A stretch of 59,445 nucleotides of DNA from Cytobacillus eiseniae (lineage in GTDB: Bacteria > Bacillota > Bacilli > Bacillales > Cytobacillaceae): positions 1 through 59,445 of the forward strand of contig NZ_JAGIKZ010000020.1 of assembly GCF_017874625.1 (NCBI RefSeq), given 5' to 3'. Below, piece after piece: positions 45,557 to 54,805 of this stretch (position 1 is its first letter; each line of letters opens with the position of its first letter). The notes under the pieces were generated by a model. The model saw only the letters and a list, made by a program, of their open reading frames with translations, made no database searches and was not told the DNA's origin. Made by a program: the position numbers and the translations under genes.

Positions 45557-46816
45557 TTAGCTCACCACCTGAACGCCTTTTTTCCAAACGGCTTTGACAT
45601 GATTCACACCAAATAAATATTGCAGCTCTTGATAATTTTTCACATTCCATAAAACAAGATCCGCTTGTTTTCCAACTTCAAGTGAACCTACTACATTTTG
45701 GCGATTAATCGCACATGCAGCATTATACGTTGCAGCTGTTAAGGCTTCTGCCGGAGTAAGGCGCATAGAAATACAAGCTAAATTCATAACGAGTGGCATC
45801 GATGTCGTTGGGGAAGATCCCGGATTACAGTCTGTTGAAATAGCTACTGCAACACCTTCATCAACCATTTTTCTGCCTGCCGCGGCATCTTCTCTTAAAT
45901 AAAGCGCGGTCGCTGGCAGCAAGCAAGCAAGTGTTCCAGCCTTCGCCATTGCCTGTATTCCCTCATCGGAAGCCTTTAATAAATGCTCAGCTGAAATTGC
46001 TCCAACCTTTGCAGCTAATTCCGCTCCACCGTATGGCTCAATTTCATCTGCATGAATTTTTGGTGTCAAACCAAGCTTTTTACCAGCTTCTAAAATTTTT
46101 TCTGACTGCTCTGGCGTATACACACCTAGTTCACAGAAAACATCATTAAACTCTGCCAATTTCTCCTCAGCAACAATCGGAAGCATATCATTAATAATAT
46201 GGTCAACAAATTCATCTTCTCTTCCTTTAAACTCTGGTGGCACCGCATGCGCACCCATAAAGGTTGGTACTAGATCAATAGCATGTGCTTCCTGCAATCG
46301 CTTCATCATCCGCAATTGCTTAAGCTCTGTTTCCAAATTCATGCCATAGCCGCTTTTCCCTTCCACTGTTGTTACACCATGCTGAAGAAAGGAATCCAGT
46401 CTGCGAGTCGTTTGCTCAAACAGTTCTTCCTCTGTTGCTTCGCGTGTCATACGGGCCGTTGCATGAATCCCACCGCCTGCGTTCATAATATCCATATATG
46501 TCGCACCTTCAAGGCGCATTTCGAATTCACGCTCACGGCTTCCTCCATAAACGACATGTGTATGAGGATCAACTAAACCAGGTGTTACTAGATGGCCTGT
46601 TGCATCAACGATTTCTGCTTCCTGTATTCGATCAGCATACCGCTCTGATAGCTCATCCGTTGTCCCAACAGCTTGAATCTTGCCATCTTCTAGCCATAAA
46701 CTGCCATCTTCAATTAATCCTAGGTCTGACATCGCTTCCTTTGAACGCGGACCCTTAACATCAGAATTAAGAGTAGCCAGTTGCGAAATATACTTAATCC
46801 AAATTGGTTTCTTCAT
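45557..46816 (-). CDS. hutI: Imidazolonepropionase HutI
   Basis: 419 residues, amidohydrolase superfamily. Metal ligands are in VDPHTHVVYGG, IHADEIEPYGG and ISTDCNPGSSP; VEGKSGYGM is also typical. It opens imidazolone propionate to formimidoylglutamate. Starts 3 bp after hutU. Confidence 0.94.
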   Translation of the reverse strand: MKKPIWIKYISQLATLNSDVKGPRSKEAMSDLGLIEDGSLWLEDGKIQAVGTTDELSERYADRIQEAEIVDATGHLVTPGLVDPHTHVVYGGSREREFEMRLEGATYMDIMNAGGGIHATARMTREATEEELFEQTTRRLDSFLQHGVTTVEGKSGYGMNLETELKQLRMMKRLQEAHAIDLVPTFMGAHAVPPEFKGREDEFVDHIINDMLPIVAEEKLAEFNDVFCELGVYTPEQSEKILEAGKKLGLTPKIHADEIEPYGGAELAAKVGAISAEHLLKASDEGIQAMAKAGTLACLLPATALYLREDAAAGRKMVDEGVAVAISTDCNPGSSPTTSMPLVMNLACISMRLTPAEALTAATYNAACAINRQNVVGSLEVGKQADLVLWNVKNYQELQYLFGVNHVKAVWKKGVQVVS

Positions 46817-46819
46817 CCT

Positions 46820-48493
46820 TTACTCATTCCCTTTGTTTAGCATTGGGATGTTAACCCCTTTTTCGATTGCTGTTTTCTCTGCCAATTCATAACCTGCATC
46901 TACATGACGAACAATGCCCATTCCTGGATCTGTTGTAAGCACGCGTTCAATCCGTGCTTCTGCTTCTTTCGTTCCGTCTGCAACAATAACCATACCGGCA
47001 TGCATTGAATAGCCCATACCTACTCCGCCACCATGATGTACAGATACCCAAGTTGCTCCACCAACTGCATTAATCATTGCATTCAAGATCGGCCAGTCTG
47101 CCACTACATCTGAACCGTCCTTCATTGCTTCTGTTTCTCTATTTGGTGAAGCGACAGAGCCTGAATCCAAGTGATCACGGCCAATGACAATCGGTGCCTT
47201 CAATTCCCCTTTAGCTACCATGTCATTAATAATTTTTCCGAAGCGTGCACGTTCGCCGTAACCAAGCCAGCAAATACGAGAAGGCAGCCCTTGGAACTCA
47301 ATTTTTTCTTGTGCCATGCGAATCCAGTTGCATAAATGCTCGTTATCACTAAATTCACGTAGGATCACTTCATCTGTTTTATAAATATCCTCTGGATCAC
47401 CTGATAGAGCTACCCAACGGAAAGGACCTTTCCCTTCACAGAACTGTGGGCGAATATAAGCAGGAACAAATCCAGGGAAGTCAAATGCATTTTCAACCCC
47501 TTCATCCTTCGCAACCTGACGGATATTGTTGCCGTAATCAAATGTGACAGACCCTTTTTCCATCATTTCTAGCATTGCCTGAACATGCTTTGCCATGGAA
47601 GCCTTTGAAAGTTTCACATATTCTTCAGCATCATTTTTCCTTAATTCTGCCGCTTCCTCAAGTGACATTTTCGAAGGAACATATCCATTTAACGGGTCAT
47701 GTGCAGAAGTTTGGTCTGTTAAGACGTCTGGAATAAAGTTTCGTGCAATCATTTCAGGAAGAATGTCAGACGCATTGCCAATTAGACCAATAGATAGCGC
47801 TTTACCAGATAGTTTCGCTTCCTGCGCCAAACGAATTGCTTCATCAAGCGAATCGGTTTTCACATCTGTATAACGTGTTTCAATTCGGCGATCTATACGC
47901 GTTTCATCCACATCAATACCGATACATACTCCACCGTTCATTGTTACGGAAAGCGGTTGAGCACCACCCATGCCACCAAGCCCTGCTGTGACAGTAATTG
48001 TATTTCTAAGTGTACCGCCAAAATGCTGCTTCGCTAATTCAGCGAATGTTTCATACGTTCCTTGTACAATCCCTTGAGAGCCAATGTAAATCCAGCTTCC
48101 AGCCGTCATTTGTCCGTACATCATCAGTCCCTTTTTGTCGAGTTCATGGAAGGTTTCCCAATTGGCATACGCAGGGACAAGATTCGAATTTGCAAGCAGG
48201 ACTCTTGGTGCATCTGCATGTGATTTAAAAACTGCTACTGGTTTTCCTGATTGAACAAGCAATGTTTCATCATCTTCTAATTCCTTCAATGACTTTACAA
48301 TCGCATCAAAGCACTCCCAGTTACGTGCTGCCTTACCGATTCCACCGTAAACAACAAGATCCTCTGGACGCTCTGCTACATCAGCATCCAAGTTATTCAT
48401 TAACATACGAAGGGCAGCCTCTTGCAGCCACCCCTTTGTGTTTAACTCTGTTCCGCGGTAACGTACAACTTTCTCACTTGAAATTGTCTTCAT
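46820..48493 (-). CDS. hutU: Urocanate hydratase HutU
   Basis: 557 residues, full length. It uses tightly bound NAD+ to hydrate urocanate to imidazolonepropionate. The NAD-binding stretch [15 protein letters not shown] and the active-site Cys region [15 protein letters not shown] are present. AAAGGAGGGA precedes the ATG. It is the first gene of a three-gene hut unit; hutH (histidase) and the antiterminator gene hutP are not in the window. Confidence 0.94.
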   Translation of the reverse strand: MKTISSEKVVRYRGTELNTKGWLQEAALRMLMNNLDADVAERPEDLVVYGGIGKAARNWECFDAIVKSLKELEDDETLLVQSGKPVAVFKSHADAPRVLLANSNLVPAYANWETFHELDKKGLMMYGQMTAGSWIYIGSQGIVQGTYETFAELAKQHFGGTLRNTITVTAGLGGMGGAQPLSVTMNGGVCIGIDVDETRIDRRIETRYTDVKTDSLDEAIRLAQEAKLSGKALSIGLIGNASDILPEMIARNFIPDVLTDQTSAHDPLNGYVPSKMSLEEAAELRKNDAEEYVKLSKASMAKHVQAMLEMMEKGSVTFDYGNNIRQVAKDEGVENAFDFPGFVPAYIRPQFCEGKGPFRWVALSGDPEDIYKTDEVILREFSDNEHLCNWIRMAQEKIEFQGLPSRICWLGYGERARFGKIINDMVAKGELKAPIVIGRDHLDSGSVASPNRETEAMKDGSDVVADWPILNAMINAVGGATWVSVHHGGGVGMGYSMHAGMVIVADGTKEAEARIERVLTTDPGMGIVRHVDAGYELAEKTAIEKGVNIPMLNKGNE

Positions 48494-48658
48494 TCTTATT
48501 CCCTCCTTTTTCTATATTTTTATTTTATAATGAAATTTCGGATAATTAATTATAAATTAATGTTTATTTTATAATTAATTTCATTTAATATTAGAAAAAT
48601 AACTATTTTTATAAAAAGATTCACATTTTTTTAATGTATACTAAAATAACTCTCCATA

Positions 48659-48689
48659 CAAAAAAATGAACTGCTTATCACCAGTTCAT
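48659..48689 (-). terminator. Terminator after the AraC-type regulator
   Basis: TGAACTG and CAGTTCA enclose an 8-nt loop and are followed by TTTTTTT on the minus strand. It separates the regulator transcript from the hut operon. Confidence 0.75.
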
Positions 48690-48706
48690 CAAGTGCTCAC
48701 TTTATA

Positions 48707-48781
48707 TTAAGATATCCTTTCATGCCGAAGCTTTAATAATTCCATTTCCTTTGCATACTTCATTCCAGCTTTTTGTTTCAT
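48707..48781 (-). CDS. Possible 24-residue peptide downstream of the regulator
   Basis: ATG 48781 to TAA 48707 encodes a Lys/Glu-rich amphipathic peptide (MKQKAGMKYAKEMELLKL, then RHERIS). AGGAT lies 7 bases upstream of the ATG. The same frame is open further upstream to the regulator stop codon. It lies before the terminator and is therefore co-transcribed. No homolog is recognised. Confidence 0.25.
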   Translation of the reverse strand: MKQKAGMKYAKEMELLKLRHERIS

Positions 48782-48847
48782 ATCCACAATCCTGTCATAG
48801 AGCAGTTTAACAAAAATAACCGTGTATTCACGGCTATTCTGTATGCA

Positions 48848-50338
48848 TTAAATATGCGATTTGCCACGTTCAATTCCTGTGCGATAGGCGGAGGGCGTGC
48901 AGCCTTCAAGCTGTTTGAATTTAGAATTAAAGTATGTTTGATGGGCATATCCAGTTAATCGAGATACCTCGTCTAATGATAAATCTGTCTCTAGCAAGAG
49001 ACGTTTCGCTTCACGGATTCTTACTTGATGAAGAAAAATCCGGAAGGTTTGGCCTGATTCCATTGAGAATCGCCTGCTAAGCGTACTCTTATTTATACGA
49101 AGTGCCTCAGCACATGCTGCTAAATTCCATCCAGCATCCCAATAATTCAATTCAATCATTTCCTGTACTTTCTCTACAAGTGACTGAGGTCCATCTTTAA
49201 TTTCCTTCTGAACTTGTAGAAGCAATTGCTGGATAAATGTTAGCAGCTCCTTAACAATCTGATAAATAATAGATTGATGAATAATTTGCTTAAACACCTC
49301 ATGATAGCTTGCTTCAAGGGATACACTTAGTAGATTATACGATTTCATATGTCTGCGAATTTGTGCGAGTACGCTCGTAAGTCGGATTCGTACCATTTCG
49401 GGGTCTGGGTATGGTCGTTCATACGTTAGAAATTCGCGCTCAACCCACTCTCTTATCGCCTTTGTATTCCTCGTTTCAAGCATTTCAATCCATTGTCGCT
49501 GCTCTAACGGTGTAAGAAAGGGGTCCATTTCTAATGGCTCCATTTGCTTATTTCCCTCTAAAATAATATCATATCCCTCAAAAAAGACCGTTTTCGTTAA
49601 TTGCCTTGTTTGCTGATACGTTTTCTTTAATGATTCTCTCGAAGTATTATTATGAATGACAATCGCTAGCGGTTCATCCATTCGCTCTTTCCACCTCGAT
49701 AGAAAAGAATGATAGACTTCCCTAATCGATTCAATTTCGGCATTTTCCTGTACACATAAAATAAATTCGGATAACGCGAAAATCTGTTGCTTACCTGGAA
49801 AGGAATAACTCTGTAATGCTTCATAGACATATTGTAGGGATTCAGTATTTGGTGTCAAAAAAGCGACCATTGTTATCGGAGAGGCTTGATAATTATCTGT
49901 CAAAAATAGATCTGGGTAATCAAGCATTTGGGCATCTGCTTGATCGAAACTACTTTGCATAAAAGAATTCTTATCTTGTCGTGACTGGTAACGAATTTGT
50001 TGAATCGGTTTTTTTAAATCCTCAGGTGAAATGGGGCGAAACAAGACATCCTCTGCACGATATCGAAGGGCACGGTATGCCGTTTGAAAAATACGTTCCG
50101 ATGAAATCCCAATCCACTGGATTTTCCTCTGATGAAGGATCTCACACAATTCACCTCCACCATTTTCCCACAAATCCATATCAAAAATAACTAAGTCTGG
50201 ACGATGCATCCCCATTGCCTTTATAAAATCATCTGTTGAATCCCACAGTGTTACATTTATGCCTGTTAAATGAGATTCCAATACCCATCTTATTCCTTGA
50301 GCTTCTAACAAATCCTTTGCCATTACATGAATGTCCAA
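48848..50338 (-). CDS. Receiver-like/AraC-type transcriptional regulator
   Basis: 496 residues. N-terminal ~1-120 is a response-regulator receiver fold with the acceptor-position Asp53 (LVIFDMDLW), but the usual N-terminal acidic pair is missing, so phosphorylation is doubtful. A long middle region (~120-390) has no named domain. The C-terminal ~100 residues form an AraC helix-turn-helix pair (NLAACAEALRINKSTLSRRF and LDEVSRLTGYAHQTYFNSKFKQLEGCTPSAYR). The layout resembles YesN-type regulators. It lies upstream of hutUIG in the same direction and may control it. Two perfect palindromes precede it. Confidence 0.82.
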   Translation of the reverse strand: MDIHVMAKDLLEAQGIRWVLESHLTGINVTLWDSTDDFIKAMGMHRPDLVIFDMDLWENGGGELCEILHQRKIQWIGISSERIFQTAYRALRYRAEDVLFRPISPEDLKKPIQQIRYQSRQDKNSFMQSSFDQADAQMLDYPDLFLTDNYQASPITMVAFLTPNTESLQYVYEALQSYSFPGKQQIFALSEFILCVQENAEIESIREVYHSFLSRWKERMDEPLAIVIHNNTSRESLKKTYQQTRQLTKTVFFEGYDIILEGNKQMEPLEMDPFLTPLEQRQWIEMLETRNTKAIREWVEREFLTYERPYPDPEMVRIRLTSVLAQIRRHMKSYNLLSVSLEASYHEVFKQIIHQSIIYQIVKELLTFIQQLLLQVQKEIKDGPQSLVEKVQEMIELNYWDAGWNLAACAEALRINKSTLSRRFSMESGQTFRIFLHQVRIREAKRLLLETDLSLDEVSRLTGYAHQTYFNSKFKQLEGCTPSAYRTGIERGKSHI

Positions 50339-50383
50339 AATTCATCCACCTCTAGTGAAGTCATATAAACGAATCAAACATAG

Positions 50384-50480
50384 GACCTACGTTCGCCTTT
50401 TTTCATTAATCAAACGTTTGATTAAGACCTATGTTCGCATCTTTTTATTAATCAAACGTTTGATTAAATTTTGAATTCGC
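50384..50480. repeat. 42-bp direct repeats carrying two perfect 20-bp palindromes
   Basis: TTAATCAAACGTTTGATTAA occurs at 50406-50425 and at 50448-50467, 42 bp apart (four helical turns). The flanking GACCTACGTTCGC (50384) and GACCTATGTTCGC (50426) repeat with the same period, and a degenerate third copy lies near 50468. It lies between the regulator start and the terminator of the M23 gene. It may be a paired operator or a short minisatellite. Confidence 0.8.
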
Positions 50481-50494
50481 CTTAAAGAGAAAAT

Positions 50495-50522
50495 GGGCAC
50501 TCTACCAAAGTGATAGAGTGCC
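50495..50522 (-). terminator. Terminator of the M23 peptidase gene
   Basis: GGCACTCTA and TAGAGTGCC enclose a 9-nt loop, followed on the minus strand by CATTTTC. Confidence 0.7.
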
Positions 50523-50533
50523 TTATTTATATC

Positions 50534-51790
50534 TTAATAGTTTACATATTTAAGTGGGTTCACAGAGTTTGATCGGCTTCCATTCCATGGTCCGTTGTGA
50601 ATTTCAAAATGTAAGTGAGGACCTGTTGAGTTACCAGTATTGCCCATATACCCTAGTTGTTGGCCTTTTTCTACTCTTTGTCCATTTGATACAAATAGAG
50701 TTTCTAAATGACCGTAAACGGTTGTCATTACTTGTCCATCAATAACATGAGTTATCATAACCACATTTCCATAGCTTCGATCAAAATTCGCCTTAATTAC
50801 GATTCCAGCAGCTGAAGCAACGATTGGAACATTTTCCGTTCTTCCACCTTTGCCAATATCAATTCCTGAGTGAAGTCTGCCCCATCTTTGTCCATAATGA
50901 GACGTCAATCTGCCTGTTGCTGGATTCATGAAAGTTCCATTTGTTACTGCTGGTGCTGCTCCAACACTATTATTGCCTTGTTTTTTCCTTTGTTCTTCTA
51001 GTTCGCGCTGTTTCTTTTTCCATGCGGCAATCTCAGCATTAATCGCTTTTTCCTGTGCTGCTAAGATTGCTTCTTTATCTTCAAACTCAAGAAGTTCCCC
51101 ATGCATATGCTGTTCTTCTTGCTCTAGCTCTTTATATAATCTATTTTGTTCAGCTTTTTGCTCTCCTAGCTTCTTCTTCATTCCTTCAAGCTCAGCCAAC
51201 TTATTATTTAATTCTTCTAATTGTTTCTTTGCTTCTGCTTCCTTTTGATCAAGCAGCGCTTTATCCTCCTGATGCATTCGTAGCAAATCTCGATCCGCTT
51301 CCATAAATGAGGTAACCGCGCTTACACGATTAATAAAATCTCCAAAGCTTTGAGCACCTAATAATACATCCAGATAGTTAATGACACCGCCGTTTTCTTG
51401 GATGGAACGAATACGCTCCTTCAAGAGCTTGTCCCTTTTTTCAATTTGTTCCTTTAGTGCTTGTATTTCTTCTTCTAAACGTTGGATTTCCAGCTTTGTA
51501 TCATTAATCTGCACTTCTTTTTCTTTTATTTTGCTTTCTGTATCAGCAATCGAAAGCTCAATTTTATCTATTTCTTTCTCAACATTGGATTTTTCTTCAC
51601 CAATTTCCTCTAATTTATCCTTTGCTTGATTAATCTCTGATTGAATATTTGAGCGATTTTCTTGAATGTCCTTCTTTTTGTCCTCAAGCTGTTTGTTTGT
51701 GACTGCATAAGTAGTACTAGATGTTGACATGAGCAAACTGCTGCAGCCCAAAACAATGCCAATTCCTAGAGTGAGAATTTTTCTTTTCAA
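50534..51790 (-). CDS. Secreted coiled-coil M23 peptidase / EnvC-like amidase activator
   Basis: 418 residues. Signal peptide at ~1-29 (KILTLGIGIVLGCSSLLMST, then cleavage near TTYA). Residues ~35-270 form long coiled coils rich in Lys/Glu. The C-terminal ~120 residues are a LytM/M23 domain with zinc ligands in RLHSGIDIG (HxxxD) and TGPHLHFEIHNG (HxH). Both ligand motifs are intact, so it may cut peptidoglycan cross-links itself or activate another hydrolase. Found outside the membrane; typical of Bacillus cell-wall growth enzymes. Confidence 0.9.
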   Translation of the reverse strand: MKRKILTLGIGIVLGCSSLLMSTSSTTYAVTNKQLEDKKKDIQENRSNIQSEINQAKDKLEEIGEEKSNVEKEIDKIELSIADTESKIKEKEVQINDTKLEIQRLEEEIQALKEQIEKRDKLLKERIRSIQENGGVINYLDVLLGAQSFGDFINRVSAVTSFMEADRDLLRMHQEDKALLDQKEAEAKKQLEELNNKLAELEGMKKKLGEQKAEQNRLYKELEQEEQHMHGELLEFEDKEAILAAQEKAINAEIAAWKKKQRELEEQRKKQGNNSVGAAPAVTNGTFMNPATGRLTSHYGQRWGRLHSGIDIGKGGRTENVPIVASAAGIVIKANFDRSYGNVVMITHVIDGQVMTTVYGHLETLFVSNGQRVEKGQQLGYMGNTGNSTGPHLHFEIHNGPWNGSRSNSVNPLKYVNY

Positions 51791-52145
51791 TTTGATAAGT
51801 CTCCTCTCTATGTATTAGATAGATTAAAAGTAGTATATTGACCTCTTTTGTCTAGTTTTCGTGGGATTTAATGTATAAACTATGAGGTAGTTTGTAGAAT
51901 GCTGTATGCTTTTTTGGAAGAATAACACGGCTTTAGTCAAATTTTGTTGTATACACACATATTTTATATTATAGCACTGTCGACTGGAAATTTAAGTACG
52001 AAAATTATTACATTTATATTTCAATAGATTCCAATACTTGTAAATTAGTTAGTGTTTCATAAGCTAGGCGCATGTATTATTTAGTAAGCTTCGTTTTTAA
52101 ACAAACAAAAGCCGCCTAGTATTTACTAAGCGGCATGTTGACTTC
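51791..52145. other. Intergenic region, nothing recognised apart from a terminator
   Basis: AT-rich and without a convincing open frame. It holds the presumed promoter of the M23 gene and, at its right end, the terminator at 52107-52135. Confidence 0.4.
52107..52135 (-). terminator. Terminator of the Mur-ligase-like operon
   Basis: GCCGC-CTAGTA pairs with TACTAAGCGGC around a short loop (one unpaired base), followed by TTTTG on the minus strand. Confidence 0.65.
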
Positions 52146-52457
52146 TTATTTTCTTTTCGTAATGGTCATTGATCTTCTTAAAATGTCTATTTCTTGTTTT
52201 AGCTTTATATTTTCCTGTTTAATTGCCAGAATCTCATCGTTTTGATCTGGATTGATTGCGGGGAGGAGAGCTACTTTGTACCAGGCTTTGCCATCTTTCA
52301 TTTCTCTATGATGGCTTTTATTAAAACTTGCTTCTGGATAGCTTCTTTTAATATATTCTGCTTCTTCATTAGACAATCTCAGTTCCCTAATGTGTACACC
52401 ATCACCGAAGGAATCTGACAAAAACTTCTCAAGCTTTTCGACTTCTTCAAGTTTCAA
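52146..52457 (-). CDS. Small protein of unknown function, last gene of the Mur-ligase-like operon
   Basis: 103 residues with no recognised family. The N-terminal two-thirds look alpha/beta (LSDSFGDGVHIRELRLSNEEAEYIKR) and the C-terminal ~35 residues form a leucine/isoleucine heptad coiled coil (DEILAIKQENIKLKQEIDIL). There is no signal peptide. It stands 28 bp after the racemase gene and shares its strand and terminator. It may be a subunit, or unrelated cargo. Confidence 0.6.
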   Translation of the reverse strand: MKLEEVEKLEKFLSDSFGDGVHIRELRLSNEEAEYIKRSYPEASFNKSHHREMKDGKAWYKVALLPAINPDQNDEILAIKQENIKLKQEIDILRRSMTITKRK

Positions 52458-52485
52458 TTCATACCCCTCCCTTAGCTTTTGCCAA

Positions 52486-53193
52486 TCAACTTTTCACGAT
52501 TCCACCTGAGTATTCAATGGATCTCTCAACTAGGACATCCATCGCATCTATACAATATTTTGCTGCTTGATCATCTAAGTCTAAACAAGATAATTCAGTG
52601 CAAGCTAGAATCACACAGCTGCAGCCTTCATTATGAACGAGGTCTTCGATAATCTTTTCTATTACCTTCGTGTCTACTTCTAGATCACTCTTTACATGAT
52701 ATATTGTATTCATAATTTGCTCTTGGTAGACCTTGTTCGGCTTGTAAAGCTGCATATTGTAGGTATTACAGCCTTTTTCATAAATGCCGCTGCTTATCGT
52801 TCCAGTTGTAGCTAATACACCCACTTTGCTATGATCTCCATATTTTTGATGAATAGTCTTACAAGTTTCATCAATCATATGGATAATATTAATGCTCGTC
52901 ATTTCCTGCATTTTTTCATAGAAAAAGTGTGAAGTATTACAAGGGATAGCAATATTAGCAACACCTGCGAATTCAAGCAGCTTAAAATCATTTTTAATCG
53001 CATCTAAAAAAAGTTCTTCCCTTTTATTCAATATGACACTCGTTCGATCTGGTAGGGTTGCATGATTAAGAATCATCATATTGATATGATCTTGATCAGA
53101 ACTGGCTACCGTATTCTCAATCACTTTTTCAAAAAAAACAGATGTGGCCATTGGGCCCATTCCGCCAATTACACCTAAGCTTTTCTTTTCCAT
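52486..53193 (-). CDS. Aspartate/glutamate racemase family protein
   Basis: 235 residues of the cofactor-free two-Cys racemase family. The N-terminal GVIGGMGPMATSVFFEKV, the first catalytic Cys in AIPCNTSHFFYEKM and the second in VILACTELSCLDL are present, as in RacX/aspartate racemases. It interconverts L- and D-enantiomers of Asp, Glu or a relative. Next to the ATP-grasp and MurE-like genes it could supply a D-amino acid for ligation. 75 bp separate it from the MurE-like gene. Confidence 0.88.
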   Translation of the reverse strand: MEKKSLGVIGGMGPMATSVFFEKVIENTVASSDQDHINMMILNHATLPDRTSVILNKREELFLDAIKNDFKLLEFAGVANIAIPCNTSHFFYEKMQEMTSINIIHMIDETCKTIHQKYGDHSKVGVLATTGTISSGIYEKGCNTYNMQLYKPNKVYQEQIMNTIYHVKSDLEVDTKVIEKIIEDLVHNEGCSCVILACTELSCLDLDDQAAKYCIDAMDVLVERSIEYSGGIVKS

Positions 53194-53268
53194 TTTCTAC
53201 CCTTCTTAATAAATGACTTAATACAATCATTATATTCATAATGACAGCGAACTTTCTATTTTTCTGAT

Positions 53269-54774
53269 TTATTCAAGGATTTCCAGACGGACAAGATTCT
53301 TTTCCTTTAGTAATTGAAGTGCAATTTCTGCTCCATGGTCCATTCCCTGACATCCGGCTAGCAAGACGAGATCTCCATCCTCTGCTTTTGAGAGTGCTTT
53401 AGCAATCGCATCAGGTAATTCCTTATATAAATCAACCTTGATCTTCGCTTCAGCCATTACTTCCTCAAACACACGCTGCTCTTCATCTGTTACTGTATCC
53501 TTTGCCGTCACATGTGAGATGCTCTTAGTAGCAATAATCTCATGCAAAGCAAGCTTATCAGCCCAGCCAACAATTGCTTCAGCATTTTCTCTGTTAACTG
53601 TCGGACCACGTTCTCCTCTGATTGCATAAACAATATGTAGTTTGTTGTACTCCATATACTTCAATGTTTGTAAAGTGACATTAATATTTCCTGTATTAGC
53701 GAAGTGGTCATCAATAATTTTAATATCCTCTTCGTAAATAAATTCAAAACGACGTTCTACTCCAGCAAAATTCTTTAATGTATGCTGAATTGTTGATACA
53801 GATACCCCAGAAAGCAATCCCACGATAATTGCAACCATTGAATTATAGACTGAGTGCAAACCTGGAACAGAAAGCTCAACATCGAATTCACCTGGAATAT
53901 ACTCGGTTCCATTTACTTTAAATGCCTTTAAAATCTCAACGGTAAATTTCGCTCGACCTGTTGTTAAATCTAAGTTCTTGCAATGAATATGACCTTCTTT
54001 GCTTTCCACACCAAATGTAATTACTTGTGCCTTTGTTTGGTTCACAAGGGAAGCCGAATATGGGTCATCTAAATTCAAGACCGCATAGCTTTTTTCACTT
54101 GCATTTCGAATGAGACTTGATTTTGCTTCAAAATATTGTTCAAATGAACCATGTGAATCAATATGCTCACGGCTAACATTGTTTAAAGTAACAATATCAT
54201 AATCTACGGTCTCTACACGATGAGTTTCCAGAGCCGCTGACGATACTTCCATACATACATGGGAAACATTTTTCTCTACCATTTGATTTAGATAATATTG
54301 TAAATCCAATGATTCAGGAGTAGTCAGCTCAGCAGGAATAGAAACGTCATCCATTTTTATCGATACCGTCCCAATTAAACCTGTTTTATGTCCTTCATTC
54401 TCAAGGATCTCATTAATCATATAGGAAGTGGTTGTTTTCCCATTTGTTGCTGTCACACCAATCATCTTCATCTTTTCAGAAGGTTGATGATAAAAAGCTG
54501 CACCTAAGCGTGCAAGTGCAATTCTGCTGTTTTTCACAACATATTGTGGAATTTCGACTCCCTCTTGCACTTCCTCCACAACAGCAGCAACCGCACCATT
54601 TGCGATTGCTTGAGGGAGATATTTATGTCCATCTGTTTTATAGCCGCGAACACAAACGAAAAGATGGCCTTTTGTAACCTTTTGTGAATGATAAGACACT
54701 CCACTTATATTCATTTCCCTATCATTATAAACTTGCTCGACCTCAATCGAATGTAGTAATTTTTCTAATTGCAT
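53269..54774 (-). CDS. MurE-like Mur ligase paralog with altered substrate motif
   Basis: 501 residues with the three-domain Mur ligase layout. The P-loop TATNGKTTT is at ~108-116, the UDP-sugar-binding-type TTPESLDLQ at 151-159, EVSSAALETHRVE (usual His replaced by Ala) at ~176-188, the carbamylated-Lys position Lys218 in YFEAKSSLI, and GLHSVYNSMVA before the C-terminal domain. The C-terminal DNPR/DNPx motif that chooses meso-DAP or Lys in true MurE is absent (the region reads ATKSISHVTAKD), and the usual AGKGHE is AGCQGMDHGAE. It is probably not the housekeeping MurE but a paralog adding a different amino acid. GGGAG precedes the ATG. Confidence 0.82.
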   Translation of the reverse strand: MQLEKLLHSIEVEQVYNDREMNISGVSYHSQKVTKGHLFVCVRGYKTDGHKYLPQAIANGAVAAVVEEVQEGVEIPQYVVKNSRIALARLGAAFYHQPSEKMKMIGVTATNGKTTTSYMINEILENEGHKTGLIGTVSIKMDDVSIPAELTTPESLDLQYYLNQMVEKNVSHVCMEVSSAALETHRVETVDYDIVTLNNVSREHIDSHGSFEQYFEAKSSLIRNASEKSYAVLNLDDPYSASLVNQTKAQVITFGVESKEGHIHCKNLDLTTGRAKFTVEILKAFKVNGTEYIPGEFDVELSVPGLHSVYNSMVAIIVGLLSGVSVSTIQHTLKNFAGVERRFEFIYEEDIKIIDDHFANTGNINVTLQTLKYMEYNKLHIVYAIRGERGPTVNRENAEAIVGWADKLALHEIIATKSISHVTAKDTVTDEEQRVFEEVMAEAKIKVDLYKELPDAIAKALSKAEDGDLVLLAGCQGMDHGAEIALQLLKEKNLVRLEILE

Positions 54775-54805
54775 CGTTTACTCCCTCTTTTCTCGTGTCC
54801 ATCGA

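Noticed and set aside
48494..48658. hutP-type antiterminator site before hutU
   Set aside because: I found no hutP gene and no clear terminator/NAG-repeat arrangement directly upstream of hutU.
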